Assembly (NCBI GenBank): GCA_910890315.1
Contig: CAJVGD010000005.1
Location: 1,915,260 to 1,979,259, forward strand
DNA length: 64,000 bases
From: Serendipita indica DSM 11827
Lineage: Eukaryota; Basidiomycota; Agaricomycetes; Sebacinales; Serendipitaceae
Direction of reading: 5' to 3'
Below, piece after piece: positions 51,114-63,057 of this stretch. Every line of letters starts with the position of its first letter. The first letter of the stretch is position 1. The notes below the pieces were generated by a model that saw nothing but the letters and a program-made list of their open reading frames with translations, searched no databases and had not been told where the DNA came from. Position numbers and translations under genes: made by a program.

Positions 51114-51693
51114 TTTACTCTGGTGTTTGTTTATGTCTTATGTGCTGTAAAATAGGTGTCGAAATTATGGATGAGTGGCGTTACAAGCCTCGTCAAACTA
51201 AGGTCTATTTGAGGATATTAGAACAAATACTCAAAGTGGTAGACTGTCTTTGGAGATAAAGTATTGAGGTGTCTTGGGATGAGATTTGCAACACCCGTCA
51301 ACTTTATCGTTATCTGGGCGATGAGGTCCTTCGGTTGGGCCTGATTCTCCTTGTTCATTTCGGCATGAATGGAGGCATGCGGCTTTACATCCCTCGCATC
51401 GCTTATCCTTCCTGATCTGAATTCAGCATAATGGTCAGTCACCGATGAGACTTCGCACTGTCCCGACTTCCAATAACGTATCGCAAGGGGCGACAAAGGG
51501 AATGTAAATCGCCCCGAAGAGATTCTCGTATCATCGGGGAGAGGAAACTCTACTTCAGCCCCACGGCTTAGTTGAATATCAATACGACAAACTTGGACCT
51601 CACTCTTTCCGACGTTTCCGTCGAGTGCAATCAAGACAGAATCCACTACAGACAAACTTCAGAAGATTTCCCTGATATTCCTCTACATTTGTC
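51114..51693. other. Intergenic between RRN3 and NOB1
   Basis: 580 bp holding the RRN3 3' end, the NOB1 promoter and a minus-strand open frame described separately. Confidence 0.4.
51218..51655 (-). CDS. Unassigned minus-strand open frame
   Basis: About 145 codons reading SVLIALDGNVGKSEVQVCRI, then LPDDTRISSGRFTFPLSPLA and a stop at 51218. There is no ATG at its head; the upstream TCTGTAG at the NOB1 5' edge could be a splice acceptor, so it may be the last exon of a gene whose start overlaps NOB1. No domain recognised. Confidence 0.3.
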   Translation of the reverse strand: MSVVDSVLIALDGNVGKSEVQVCRIDIQLSRGAEVEFPLPDDTRISSGRFTFPLSPLAIRYWKSGQCEVSSVTDHYAEFRSGRISDARDVKPHASIHAEMNKENQAQPKDLIAQITIKLTGVANLIPRHLNTLSPKTVYHFEYLF

Positions 51694-53189
51694 ATGGCCT
51701 CGACCAGTCCGCGCGTTCAAGCTTTGGTCCTCGACGCAGGTCCGCTTCTGTCCCTAGCACCGTTAAGAGGGCTCGCAAAAGAATACTATACCGTCCCCCA
51801 AGTCCTAGGAGAACTAAAGGATGAGAAATCGCGGACGCACTTCCAGAATCTAGGTCTCTCTGCAGGTGTAAAAGTTGAAACGAGGGTCCCAGATACTGCT
51901 GCGATAGCTCACGGTGCGTAATTCATTTATAAAAGATTATTTTCACGACTTGAACTTGGCCCGGATGACGCTGACCCGAATGCCACCCATCGATAGTAAC
52001 CCTCGCGGCCAAAAAGTCGGGCGACTACTCAGTACTTTCAACCGCGGATTTATACGTTATTGCGCTTACATATGCTCTTCATCAAGAGTATATGGCTCGT
52101 AACGCAGCGACCAAAGATGTACGTTACCACCCTCATCGTTTTTGGCAACTTTCTAAATTAATCCAGGAAATAGGTACATCAGCAGAGAGCAAAACTCGCG
52201 AGGATGCACTTCGAATATCGGAAGACTGCGACAAAGTGGAAGAGCAGGTTATGAACGAGAAGGAACTAGACGAATTAGCGGCAGAGTTCGAAAGGCTACC
52301 GCTCTCCTCAGAGATCCATGGATCCAAGGAAAGCAAGGTTCCTGCCGCTAAGGACACGACGCACGAAGACGAACCACTCTACGACGACCCCTCTGACGAG
52401 GATGATGGTCAAGGAGAATGGATCACGCCAACCAACGTTGCATTGCACAAGTCACGAGCACTTGATCTGCTACCGGACGCAGCGAATCAAAAATCCAAGA
52501 AGAAACCAGTCGACGCAGAACCAGTGGTTGTGGGCTGCATGACAGCAGATTACGCCATGCAAAATGTTCTGCTGCACATGGGTCTCAACCTCGTTGGCGT
52601 CGAAGGTACGCGGATATCGAGCGTAAAGAGCTGGGTGCTTCGTTGCCATGCCTGCTTCAAGTGAGTCTTTCCTCCGTCTAGGGAAGTATATTGACTTGGG
52701 TGTAGAATTTGTAAAGACTCTTCAAAAAAATTCTGTCCATCCTGTGGAAATCCTTCTCTATTACGCACGACCATTTCTACAACCGCTCCTACGACACCAG
52801 GTGGACAGGCAAAGGTGCAGATCCATCTGAAAAACAACTTCCAATACCGAACCAGAGGCACAAAATACTCTATCCCAATGCCAAAGCCGGGCACCTCTAA
52901 GACAGGCAGCGGTACTGGGATCATCCTACGAGAGGACCAGCAGGAGTATATGAAGGCGGTCGAGAAAGAGGCAAAGAGAGAGAAGCGGGAACATGATAAG
53001 CTCATGAAGACCGTTATGCAAGCCGACTCGCCCAATAGCAACGCGGGGAGCGTTAAAGTGGGGGACTGGAATGACCCAGATTGGATCCCAGATATGCTTG
53101 TTGGTGCTGGTAAGCGACAAGATCTGCACGCATTGCCCACCATTGGTATGGGTCGAAAGAATCCAAACGAGCGACGACGGAGAAAGTAG
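51694..53189 (+). CDS. NOB1: Nob1, 20S pre-rRNA D-site endonuclease
   Basis: PIN-domain nuclease that makes the 3' end of 18S rRNA in late 40S particles. The N-terminus VQALVLDAGPLLSLAPLRGL carries the first catalytic Asp; YTVPQVLGELKDEKSRTHF follows, and after an intron SGDYSVLSTADLYVIALTYA carries the other acidic residues. An acidic middle (YDDPSDEDDGQGEWITPTN) precedes CMTADYAMQNVLLHMGLNLV and the zinc ribbon: WVLRCHACFK, an intron, then FCPSCGNPSLLR. The end GMGRKNPNERRRRK is the typical basic tail. Four short introns. It converges on RTF1 with only 64 bp between stops. Confidence 0.93.
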
Positions 53190-53253
53190 ACAGCCTGATC
53201 CAAAAGTAGTGTATGGTGGAAAGCTATATTGTAATCGTAGTCGTAAAACTGCG

Positions 53254-55284
53254 TCAAAAGTCCGGCAGGTCAATCTCGACCATATGCGCCATTTTCGTCC
53301 CAATGTCTTTGTTGGCCAAGTCAGGGTTTTTATCAACGACATCTTCCATCTTCTGAACGTTAATATCTGATCCATCCTTCTGAGCGGCACTGTGATACGT
53401 TAGTGTAAAGATATTGCGGAGAGAAGCGAATACTCACGCAGCCTTTGCAGCCTCCTCCTTTAGGCGTTCTTGGTGCGCCCTTCGTCTCCTTTCTGCATCA
53501 GCTATCTGGACTTTGCGCGCATGTTCGTGATTCAACTGCCTGTTACGCCTTGAGAGTTCTTCGAGAAGTGACTCTGCACCACTTCCTGCTGCGCTATTCT
53601 CGCGCTTTATACCAGGCCTGCGCGCGATTTCATGTTCGCTTCCGGAGTATGCACTATCATTCTCGCCATATTTTGCATTGTAGGCGTCGAGTTCGGCGCG
53701 CAACCTGGTGACTTCGGCATTGTCACTTCGCGCCAGCGCTGCGTTGAGCTCTTGACGGATCCGACTGCCCTCTGCAATCCGCTGCGAGAAGCTCACTTCG
53801 TTGGGGTTGATCGTTCGTCGACGGGCAATCATAGCAGCGACGTCCGCCTAAGGATGAGGATAAGTGGGTATTTAGTACGTCGGGAAACGGTCCAACCTCT
53901 GTGAGATTGCGCGCTTCACATGCTTTCATGCCTTGTCTCTTCTCTTGAATCTGAGAAGGCTTTGGAAGAGGCAACGCTCCTGCTTGCAAGTCGCAACTAA
54001 TCGATCAAACTCGCGCTGCAACCGTGTAAGAGCCTATCATGTAATTGGAAGATTGCTTACCTCGGTGAACGCACTATTCGACACTTTGTCCATATTGAAC
54101 AAGCGCGTGCTTTTGGCAAACGCGAGCTCGAGTTGCTGGTTCATGGTCACATTCTCAACCGTATACGGGAGGACAGTCCGCGAGCCGATAGCTTTAGTCC
54201 GTTCAGTGAAACAGCCGGAGGTCTTTACTAAAGCAAGCTCACACTTTATCTCGCATATTCGGTAGACGGCTTTCCCCTCGTTGGACCCAATCAGATATCG
54301 TACCCAGGCGCCTGAAGTGAATGTTAAATGTAGTCCGCGGGGATTAGTATAGTCTAACCTGTGACATACTCCTCAAACCACGGCTTCATATACTCCTTCG
54401 CGAGTTGGGTCCGCGTGAGCTGAAGCCTACCAAGGTCTTGCACTGTAATGTCCCGGTTGTCTTCTTCCACTTTATTCTCACTTCGTTTTCTCGATCGAGG
54501 CTTCTCTTCCTCGTCCGTGCTCATGTTCATATCTGACGAAGCTGAAGACGAGCTCCTTCGCCGTTTGGAGGGTGATTCGCGAGTCCCGGGAGTCTACAAG
54601 CAAATTAGGTATCGCGATATTGGAGAAAGTGATCCTACGTGATGAGCCCGTCGTTCTTCCCTCGCTTTTCGACTGGCTTTCAATGCATCTCGGGTGCTCG
54701 CCTTTTCTCGAGCTGAGTTGGTCATATTCCGTTTACCTGTCACATATCGAACACGGTGAGCTATTTCAACATGGCGCTCGGAGTACTTACGCTTCGCAGC
54801 TTGCGCAACACTATCGTCTGCCAATCCACCACCATCTCCTCTGTTCGCCATGAGCTTGGAGAGGTTGTGCCTATCTGCTATTCGCTGCATCTCTTCTAAC
54901 CGTTGGGCGAGGATAGATTCTCTCTCCATTTCAGGAAGTTCCTCGAGCCTAAGTAACAAAAGATGAGCAAACTGATATTCGACGGAACCGTGTCGTACTC
55001 CATTTTCTCTTTGAAGCTCTTGTATTTGCCTTCGAATGGATACGGATTCTCCGCGTCGGTTCCTTCGTCGCTGTCGTCCATATCCGAGCCACCCAAGCTG
55101 TTATTCCGCCGATTGGAGAGTTCATATATTAGCAGCAGCATGTAAATCAAGTTTCCAGCTGCACCCACTCTGTCCTCGCCCGCTTTCGCGAGCTCTTGCC
55201 CTCGGACGGTCTCTTCTTCCGCTTCTTGTCACCTCCTGTCGCGAGCTCGTACAGCTCATCATCGAGTAAAAAATCGTCGGACAT
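53254..55284 (-). CDS. RTF1: Rtf1, Paf1-complex subunit with Plus3 domain
   Basis: Subunit of the Paf1 elongation complex, required for H2B ubiquitination and H3K4 methylation. MSDDFLLDDELYELATGGDK starts at 55284, followed by a basic NLS-like run and an acidic DDSDEGTDAENPYPFEGKYK. The family helix MERESILAQRLEEMQRIADR leads to a Lys/Arg-rich region, then the Plus3 domain: LTRTQLAKEYMKPWFEEYVT, an intron, WVRYLIGSNEGKAVYRICEI, VNVTMNQ-like strands and an FNMDKVSNSAF end. A C-terminal coiled coil carries RRTINPNEVSFSQRIAEGSR and LLEELSRRNRQLNHEHARKV. The last exon reads KMEDVVDKNPDLANKDIGTK and ends at 53254-53256. About seven introns. Confidence 0.92.
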
Positions 55285-55618
55285 GCTTTGAGTGTCGAGG
55301 GTGGAGGCGGCTGGGTGCAACGTTTGTGCCAGGCGCGTATTGGTAGTCTAGACCCAGTTCGCATTAAATTTCTATATGATCATTCAGTTTTGTATATCAG
55401 ATACGGCACGATGAGATCAACTGTTGATGGATAGGTTAGCTATGCGGGAATACAACTCATAACCAGCAATCCTGACAATTAGAGGACTTGCATTTGGTAA
55501 AATGTAGTCTCGTGGATTTAATGTACAGTTGGGTCGCTAGGTGGCAAGCAACTTGGCCCGCGCTACGTTCGCAGGAGAGCTGAAAACGGCGCTAACACCA
55601 CATAGAGAAGCCGCTGAG
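55285..55618. other. Divergent spacer RTF1 / C2H2-RING gene
   Basis: 334 bp between two divergent starts, so a shared promoter region. Open coding-like sequence extends upstream of the C2H2-RING ATG without an in-frame ATG. No other element recognised. Confidence 0.4.
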
Positions 55619-56873
55619 ATGAACAGGAATCAGGGTTCAAGACCACAGACTGGATCTCGGACCTGTGTTCGTTGCTCACGCACCTTTCGGAATGCATACG
55701 CGCTTGTACAGCACGTCCGAGACTCACCCAGACACCACGTCTGTAATCACTGCAACTATGATCATGAGACGAGACACGAGATGAATAACGTGAGTATCGC
55801 CTTCCGAACCGGCGGTTCAACTGACCCGCCCCATTTTAGTGTGGATGTACGGCGTCGGAAGATGACTACGACGAATCAGCAGGGACATTGTCAGACGAGG
55901 GACTGGTAGCGTGGGGCTATCAAGAACATTACGATGACGGATGGTGGAGCGACGACGATCATGGCCCCACATATATGGACGACATGGTTACTTGGATTGG
56001 AGGAGATCGATATCACGACCACGACCACTACGATACCTATGGCAGTGGTTATGGCTCGAGCTCCCAGAACTGGAGCGAGAGCGAAATTGACGATGGTTCC
56101 ATCTCAGACAATTCTCATCTATCAGGTCGCAATGTTCCCGACCCAGCAGCAGTTCCGTATTGTCAAAGATGTGACCGCACGTTTATGACCCAACAAGGTC
56201 TCGAATCCCACTTGAGGCAGAGTTCGCAACACCCGTTTTACTGTCTGGCGTGCAAGATTGATTTTGACCGTGTCGATGATCTGAGGGTATGCTCAAACTT
56301 CGAGAAAAGATAATTTCATCTAATGTTTGCATGATAGGCACATGCAGAGTCTGGCCATCGTCAGCCTGAAACTGTTCAACGAGTGGGCGGGCAAGGTCTG
56401 ACGCCACCCTCACCACCTCCGGTGTTCACTCGCGCGTATGCAGCAGCTAGGGCTGCAGAGGCCGCAGCTCGTCGCCAAGCCACAACAGCGTCAGCGGCGT
56501 CAGCAGCAGACACATCTCTGTCCACAATCCGGGGTCCCGAGGGCTCTCCGATTGCCGCAACGTCTCAAGTTCCCACCTCCGTTGGAGGGATTGCTCCCAG
56601 CTCGTCTAAAAATCCCACCACTACCAAGCCGGCCATCACAGTGACCTGCCCCCTGTGTCTAGACCGGGCGGAGGCCCTTACGTCAACGCTTTGCGGTCAC
56701 GTTTTTTGCAAAGAGGTAGGTACCTCCAACGGAGCTCACCGGGCTCTTACATGTATTCACTCGATTCACAGTGTGTTACGGCTGCCGTTCAGCACAAGCC
56801 CGAGTGCCCTGTCTGTCGTGCGTACTCACACCCTAGAAGCTTGCATCCAATATACCTCAACATTCTTTCTTGA
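55619..56873 (+). CDS. C2H2 plus RING finger protein, probable E3 ligase
   Basis: MNRNQGSRPQTGSRTCVRCS opens with a finger CVRCSRTFRNAYALVQHV ending in an H-x5-H pair, then CNHCNYDHETRHE. An acidic Asp/His/Tyr/Gly region follows, with several DHD and HYD repeats. Two more fingers read YCQRCDRTFMTQQGLESHLR and FYCLACKIDFDRVDDL. An Ala-rich helix (RAYAAARAAEAAARRQATTA) and a Ser/Thr linker lead to a complete C3HC4 RING: CPLCLDRAEALTSTLCGHVF, CKECV after splicing, and ECPVCRA. The last intron divides the RING between CKE and CVTAAVQH. Predicted to bind E2 ubiquitin enzymes; nucleic-acid binding by the fingers is inferred. The start is the first true ATG in frame. Confidence 0.75.
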
Positions 56874-57275
56874 CTTTCCTACTTGGCCGACGGTGTCGCA
56901 ACCAATCGCCGCGAGCCATATCCGTGTATTTAACGCACATAGTGTTCGATTGCCACGATATTGACCCCCCAAAACCTTGCGAATCAAGTAAGTGTATACG
57001 CTGGAAGGGCGCAGTGTTAACGAGTAGGGCACTATTGATTGTCTGGCCTTGGAGCAAAAGAAAGAGTGCAAGGACTAGCCTATCAGAAAGCAATTGTTCC
57101 TGAAACCAATTGCCCCTTTCGTTTTCTTCTGGCACGTAATCCAGCGGTTCCGAATAGTGGCGCGCTAGAGGACGACCGTCCGGGATAGATTTCGTGGGTA
57201 TGATAGGTTGGTGGCTCTGGGTCTGGGTCGCGCCGCCATCCCTTCCCTGTTCCTTTCCTCCTCACCGCGAATTCC
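56874..57275. other. Intergenic, nothing recognised
   Basis: 402 bp between two plus-strand genes. It holds the 3' end of the C2H2-RING gene and the promoter of the next; no further element seen. Confidence 0.4.
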
Positions 57276-57940
57276 ATGCCCATCACAGCGGAGAGCTGGC
57301 AACGAGCGACGCAGAACTGGACGGCGGATGAGATCTCGCGCGGGAGGCGTCTCTTGGACTCGAACGGCCATGTCGTTCCCGCGGCGGTAGCCATGCAAGA
57401 GGAAGATGAAAACATCATCTCCTGCATCCGATACGAGAACGCGTACTATATCACCAGTGCAGATCTCTTCGTGTGCTACCGCTTCCAGACTGGCATCAAC
57501 GTAACCGACAGGAAAATGCGGGCCAACATTCGCAGAGGATGGGATACAAGACCCGCTATCAATTATGGATTCCTTGTCGTCGGTCCTGCGACGCATTCTG
57601 AGCTGCACGTGCGGCTCCAGACGTGGTTTACCAGACGAGACTCGTACAAGCTGTTTGCTTGGGAGAGCTGTGGGGCTGCTTTGGAAGTCATCACAGAGAA
57701 ATTGGTGTGTTGATCCTATTTATATTCTCGTTGGACGGATTGCTGAGCAAGGTTGTGCCCCAGGCGGATCGCGGTCACATTAACATCTCTGCGACGAGCG
57801 AGACGAGAAACTTGTTGACCGAATCGCTGATACGTGCTCCGCAACCATCTCTCATGACACATCCTCCCAATGATCCTCAAGGTGCCTATTTCAGCATGCC
57901 AGCGATATCCGATGCGTCTCAGCAAGTCGTACAATTATGA
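57276..57940 (+). CDS. Unknown protein, possible fungal DNA-binding factor
   Basis: Two exons. MPITAESWQRATQNWTADEI is followed by GHVVPAAVAMQEEDENIISC, YYITSADLFVCYRFQTGINV and DRKMRANIRRGWDTRPAINY, then YKLFAWESCGAALEVITEKL. An intron from about 57703 to 57750 joins the C-terminal VVPQADRGHINISATSETRN, ending VVQL at 57938-57940. The compact, charged, Trp/Arg-rich first part looks like a folded domain with a basic surface, but I do not recognise the family. The second exon is Ser/Pro-rich and likely disordered. Confidence 0.6.
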
Positions 57941-59505
57941 CAAGGCAGGGATCTCTGATTCCGATATACACACTTCTGACGGCCATTTTCTCTACCAGAA
58001 TTAAAATCAGCTTGCAAGTATGGCGTCTGCGCGGACGGTTTCCCAACCCCTCCCTGGTTCCTGACCGTCGGAGGAAGTCTGGACTCCCGCCCAATTCATA
58101 TTACGATATCCTGGATCCATCTAGTCACTCAAAACCCGCGTTGATCCCTCTTGTTCACGTCACGCGCCGCAGGAGTTTGAAATGCTTGTGTGATGGGACC
58201 TCTGCACGCATCCGAACGCATGGTATGCGATGTCCGTACATGGAAAAGCGCCTTTTTTGGCTCGTGCTACATTTGTGGTCCATGGTATTTTCTGGTACCC
58301 TGACCCCATGCATCCAGACGCGGAGCATGCCCAGTCTCTCTGAACACGTTTTCTCAATTTATCTGGGACATAGGCGATAATTTATATTTCTTATTCTCTT
58401 GCACAGATCCCGTTAGTAACCCGATGCATTCGTGGTGCAGCCGCCCAAATCGCGTGAGCCTGAGACGTTCGAATAAAAACGGAGGCAGCCCTCCCCGAAG
58501 AGTACTTCTACTCGTAGAGAAGATGCGATGCTGATAACAACCGTTGATTTGGGGCCAAGCTACGATACACTAGAGCGCTCGTCATTCGATCAGTGGCTAC
58601 ATCCTCTTTGTGAAAGAGGGGTACCCCATTGGAGTTGACTGCGGAGAAAGGCTTGAGTTAACTCGATACAGATAACAGACCCCCTAGGATCCAATAGCAG
58701 GTTTCAGGAACTGGGTAAAACTCAGATTCAACTCCGCTGTGCAAGGAATTGAGTATGAGATATTATGTATCCAAAGCACAGCGTCCTCTGGACGCCATTT
58801 TTAAATATTCACCTTGATTTTAGGCGCAACCAAAGTTGTTTCAGTGGCCCGGGGCGCAGAGCATTGGTAATTGTTCGGCTATCTAAGCGCAAGGTGTATC
58901 ACCTCAATATTTCTGCCCTTTTACCGCACGTGCCTCAGCAGAGTTGAGACGGTGTTTGCCACGACGACCTTTTTCTCGGGTCCGAAGCGAACTGTCACAA
59001 AGATCTACATTTCTCACGCCACGTCAGGAACCGACTTGCGGCTCAGTTTGGCGGATGTCATCCATTCGCTCTATGGCCCCCGAGGGGATGCCAAAACACA
59101 TTGGCATCTGAGGATAACCGCGATTTTAGAGTTGTTTTAGATATTTCCATCGGCACTGACATCAGCGCGAGCCCCTAGTCCGTTCCGCCAAATAAATACG
59201 AAAGACGAAGATTTAGTCATATTGCATTACGCCCAGAAGACGAAATTCCTGCTGGACGAAGCTGATGATTTGTCGACGGCCGAGCTCTCGAAATAGCGAT
59301 TAGCCTCCGGCAACATTAGCCTTCGACAACGGCTTCCTCGGCCTCGGTATTCGAAATCATCTCCGGCCTCGTATATCATTGGACGACTCATTGTGGTAGT
59401 ACTACATAAGATCGTACTCGAATATGCACAGTTCGTTCTCTCCTCCTCCCCTTTCTCGACGCGACCTGGAGTTCCTCTCCGACGTACCTCTTACTCTGCG
59501 ACAAA
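57941..59505. other. 1.6 kb intergenic, nothing recognised
   Basis: Several short open frames without domains. A TATA-like TTTTTAAATATT lies at 58797-58808. No transposase, LTR or repeat was recognised. Confidence 0.4.
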
Positions 59506-60964
59506 ATGTCATTTGCACTACAACAATTCTTCAAGGATTTCTACAATATTCGAGTTTCAAGTTATACCTGTGGCGCGGGAATGGTAGTGCTCCTTTACGA
59601 TTTTGTCCTTACTTTTCCGGAGGTACGGCCATGCATACCTCTCTTCTTAACTAGTCAAATTCAGATGCTCCAGGAGATCAAGTACATTTGGAGCGGCAAG
59701 CAGACATTCAATGCAGTGAAACTCATGTTTCTCTGGGTACGTCCCATTGGGGCCGGGAGTGAGGTAGAATTGAGTTTATACGTAGAATCGATACCTCGTC
59801 GTCCCATGGATTGTCTTCTCGAATTTTCGTGAGTACTTTGGTAACCTGGTAATGGCTCTCAATCGCGCTTATAGATATAGCTGCGATTAGGGGACCGCTA
59901 ACCGACACGGTACGCTGACATGCCTCGTCAAAGACGATGTTTCTGATGATTCTGTAGTTGTGAGTGCAAAGTGCGTAGTGTGACGGGTATACTTATGCGA
60001 CGAAGCTGCCGAATCTTCATACCTGCCAATGCTTTGATACAGGGCATATCTATTATCGTCGGAATTCAGTTAGTCAGTTCAATGTCGAGTTTTAATCATG
60101 GCGACTTACATATCCTAGCTGGCCCTTCGAGTACTTGCACTTTACAGGAACAACATCCGGGTCCGTTTGGCACTATATGCCTACCTAGGGGTATGCCATA
60201 GCATACTTTTTGTTCTTGTTGGAATCTCTATGTCACGTTTCGTGCGTACGTGGCCCGTTTGTTGAGTAGTCGACGGCACTTACTGTTGGCAGCGTATCTC
60301 AAATATCTTGATTCAAACAGTCATGCTACACCATCCCGGATCCTCTGATCAAGGTCATTTACATCCCACCTGTACGTCTTGATTACCTGAGCCAGTCCCG
60401 GAAATTAACTAGATCCTATAGCTGGCAGCTGAAACAGGTATCATGCTTTTACAGATATTTAACCACTTTCAAAGAAGGAAGGAGCATAATCTGCTCAGAA
60501 CACGGCTGATGTCAACCTTGTTCCGCGATGGATACCTCTGGTACATAACTGTACTCAGTGTCCGATTGTTATGCATCCTAGTGGTATGGTCTCTATAACT
60601 TTCAAAGGAGAAGACGCTGAAGAGAGTATAGTACGAGTTTGCACCGCTCAGCCTGTGGTTCGTTGGCAACCAACTTGAGTGGCCACTCTCGACGGCGCTC
60701 ATCTCCCGTTTCTTCCTTCAGCTCCGTGGTGCAATTGATGAGGAGCAAGCCATGTTCCTGCCAGGACCTGATACCGCAGGCTCGTTGGGATTCGTACGTG
60801 GCAAACATCAACACTCCTCACCGGGTGTCGACTCGGTACCAGCTCGCGCATACCCCACATTCAACCCAAATCAGCGAGAGGTGTATATCGATGAGTCTCC
60901 ATTACCGCTACAGGAGCTCAGGCGGATGAGAATTGGGAATACGCAGCACCTCGCCAAGGTGTAG
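59506..60964 (+). CDS. DUF6533-type multi-pass membrane protein
   Basis: MSFALQQFFKDFYNIRVSSY is followed by AGMVVLLYDFVLTFPE and, after an intron, IKYIWSGKQTFNAVKLMFLW. The pattern LLYDxxLTxxxE...IWxGK...K.xFLW is the N-terminal DUF6533 domain found in many agaricomycete seven-helix proteins of unknown role. Further exons (not all fixed) give more hydrophobic segments and SLWFVGNQLEWPLSTAL. The soluble tail is LPGPDTAGSLGFVRGKHQHS and NPNQREVYIDESPLPLQEL, ending at 60964. It lies immediately before surface-protein copy F. Confidence 0.65.
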
Positions 60965-61331
60965 GCCGGAGATTGGATGCCTTTCTCACAAGACATATGT
61001 CCAAGTTTTGTAACATAGATGCCGTATAACATTCTCTTGAACTCATCGGGGTCACAGGTGGAATCAACGCCTTTTTCTGACATCCCACACCGCATTCCCT
61101 GCGATGAATACCCGCACCCGAAACTCTGTACCAGGGAACGACAAGTAAGCTCATGAAGCCGCCGCCGAGACAGAGAAGTCAGGGGCGGCTACAAGAGAAC
61201 GGCATCCAGATTCATCTCGGGATAAATACTCACTGATCCAGTCTTTGCCGAATACCGCAGTAATCCCTCTTGGGCACAGACACTGTACAGACTTTGTACG
61301 AGACTATATTAGAGGGTAGAGCATTCAGAAC
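60965..61331. other. Spacer before copy F
   Basis: 367 bp with the presumed copy F promoter. A CATCGGGG-plus-GGTGGAA block at 61048-61066 only weakly recalls the B-E module. No gene recognised. Confidence 0.35.
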
Positions 61332-63057
61332 ATGGGCAAGAAGGTACTCGTAGACGACACGGACGAGAGGATCCAATACAATGGTATTGGGTGGAAGCCG
61401 TTGTTCAGCCCGTTCGGCGACACAACAAACGAGTACAATCAAACGTTGCATTACAGCCGTAATCCAGGGTCAACAATGACCTATACGTTCAATGGTGTGT
61501 ATTCTGTGATACTGTCTGATGTTTAGTAACGACGGTATTCTTGTCAAACAGGAACTCGAATTACAGTGCTCGGTACATTCGTCTCGCCTTTGACTTTGCC
61601 CGCATCAACGTACAGTATTGACGAAGGGACCCCCTCTTTCATAAATTCCACCGGTGATATGCCGCATTTTGGGTCAACGACCAAGTGGCCCCTTGCTCAT
61701 GTCCCTTTCTACACCTCGCCGATCCTCCCTCACGGCCAGCACACTCTCCACGTCAGTGTAGATGTCGCAGTCAACCAAACATATTTTTTCGACTATCTTA
61801 TCATCGAGGTAGATGACGACGCGGCCAACATGGGAGCAGTGGCGGTAGACGACCGGGACCCAGCCGTCGTCTATACAGGGCTCTGGGACCATTCGACGCC
61901 ATGGCTCCTCGAGTATGATACGACATCATCGCGCGCCAACGTCGGTCAGAACCTGACCGCATCCTATTCGTTCATCGGCAGCGCGATTGCAGTCTACGGG
62001 ACGATTCAGGGTGACTACGGCCCCTTGCCCATTATGAGCTGCACACTAGACCCATCTCGAGAACCCGCTTCTAGCGATGCCCAAGTCTTCACCCGCACCG
62101 ATGTCTTTTCGGTCTCTGGTTCTGTCACCCAACACAAACACCATCGACTCTGTTTATTCGAAGATCTGCAAGACATACCAGGGAAAAACAGAGGCGAACA
62201 CGAAATAGTCCTTTCATCGCTTCCTGAGGCATTGAGCCCATGGCGCTTTGACAACTTCGTGTACCTCCCCGTAGGGAGCACATTGCGTTTCAACTCCAGT
62301 GCGTCAAACCCCGTAGTCACAGGCAATAGTATGGAGGTGACATTTGGACCATTGACCACAAACTCGACACATCAGCCCCAGAGTGAGAAGACTAATACAC
62401 CGTCAATCATTGCGGGTGTCGTCGTCGGAATAGCTATTATCGCTCTGCTAGGTACCATTGTTCTTTGGTGCCGATGGAAGAAGAGGAGGGTGCTTACGCA
62501 TGGCAAGGGGAATGGAAAACTGAACGGCTTAGGCCATTATGCACCGTACGTGATCCACTATGTTCCACAGTAGCATTCAGTGACCACGTGTGATTAACAG
62601 CGTCGTTAAATTGAGACAAGGAGGGGATAGGATGGACGCCGCTGTTGTTCTCCCGCTAAAATATCGCAATGGGCACCATGATAGCCAAGGACAAACTGGG
62701 ACTGTGGACGGAGTCAGAAGCACACTCTTGTCATCTTCCAGCATCCATAATAGTCCCTCAGCAGATTCAGCTGGCCCTACACTACGTACATCACATATAA
62801 CTCGGTTGCATATTGATACTCTCGAGGGGCCGGCCAGTTCTCATCCGACATCTGCATCCGGGGAACAGGAAGAAAGTAGAAGAGCCCCTAGATTCACAGG
62901 CTCAATTATACAACGCACCAGGTATTCAGTTTCTTCCTCTGCTGCCGGGCAGGAGTGGATTCAAGAAGTTGATGGAGGTGTGCGGCTGGAGCCATGTGAC
63001 GAAGATGATGATCCCAGACCAGTACTACTACCTCCAAGATACTCTGATTATCGTTAG
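61332..63057 (+). CDS. Single-pass surface protein family, copy F
   Basis: A diverged branch of the family. MGKKVLVDDTDERIQYNGIG opens module 1 and TMTYTFN ends exon 1 at the conserved intron site; exon 2 resumes GTRITVLGTFVSPLTLPAST. Module 2 is MGAVAVDDRDPAVVYTGLW. The helix is SIIAGVVVGIAIIALLGTIV with LWCRWKKRR. An intron from about 62539 joins GHYAP to VVKLRQGGDRMDAAVVLPLK; the tail ends EVDGGVRLEPCDEDDD, then LLPPRYSDYR. The tail shares the VDGG[VI]RL and PPxYSxY boxes with copies A-E. No signal peptide. Copies F and G resemble each other more than A-E. Confidence 0.82.
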
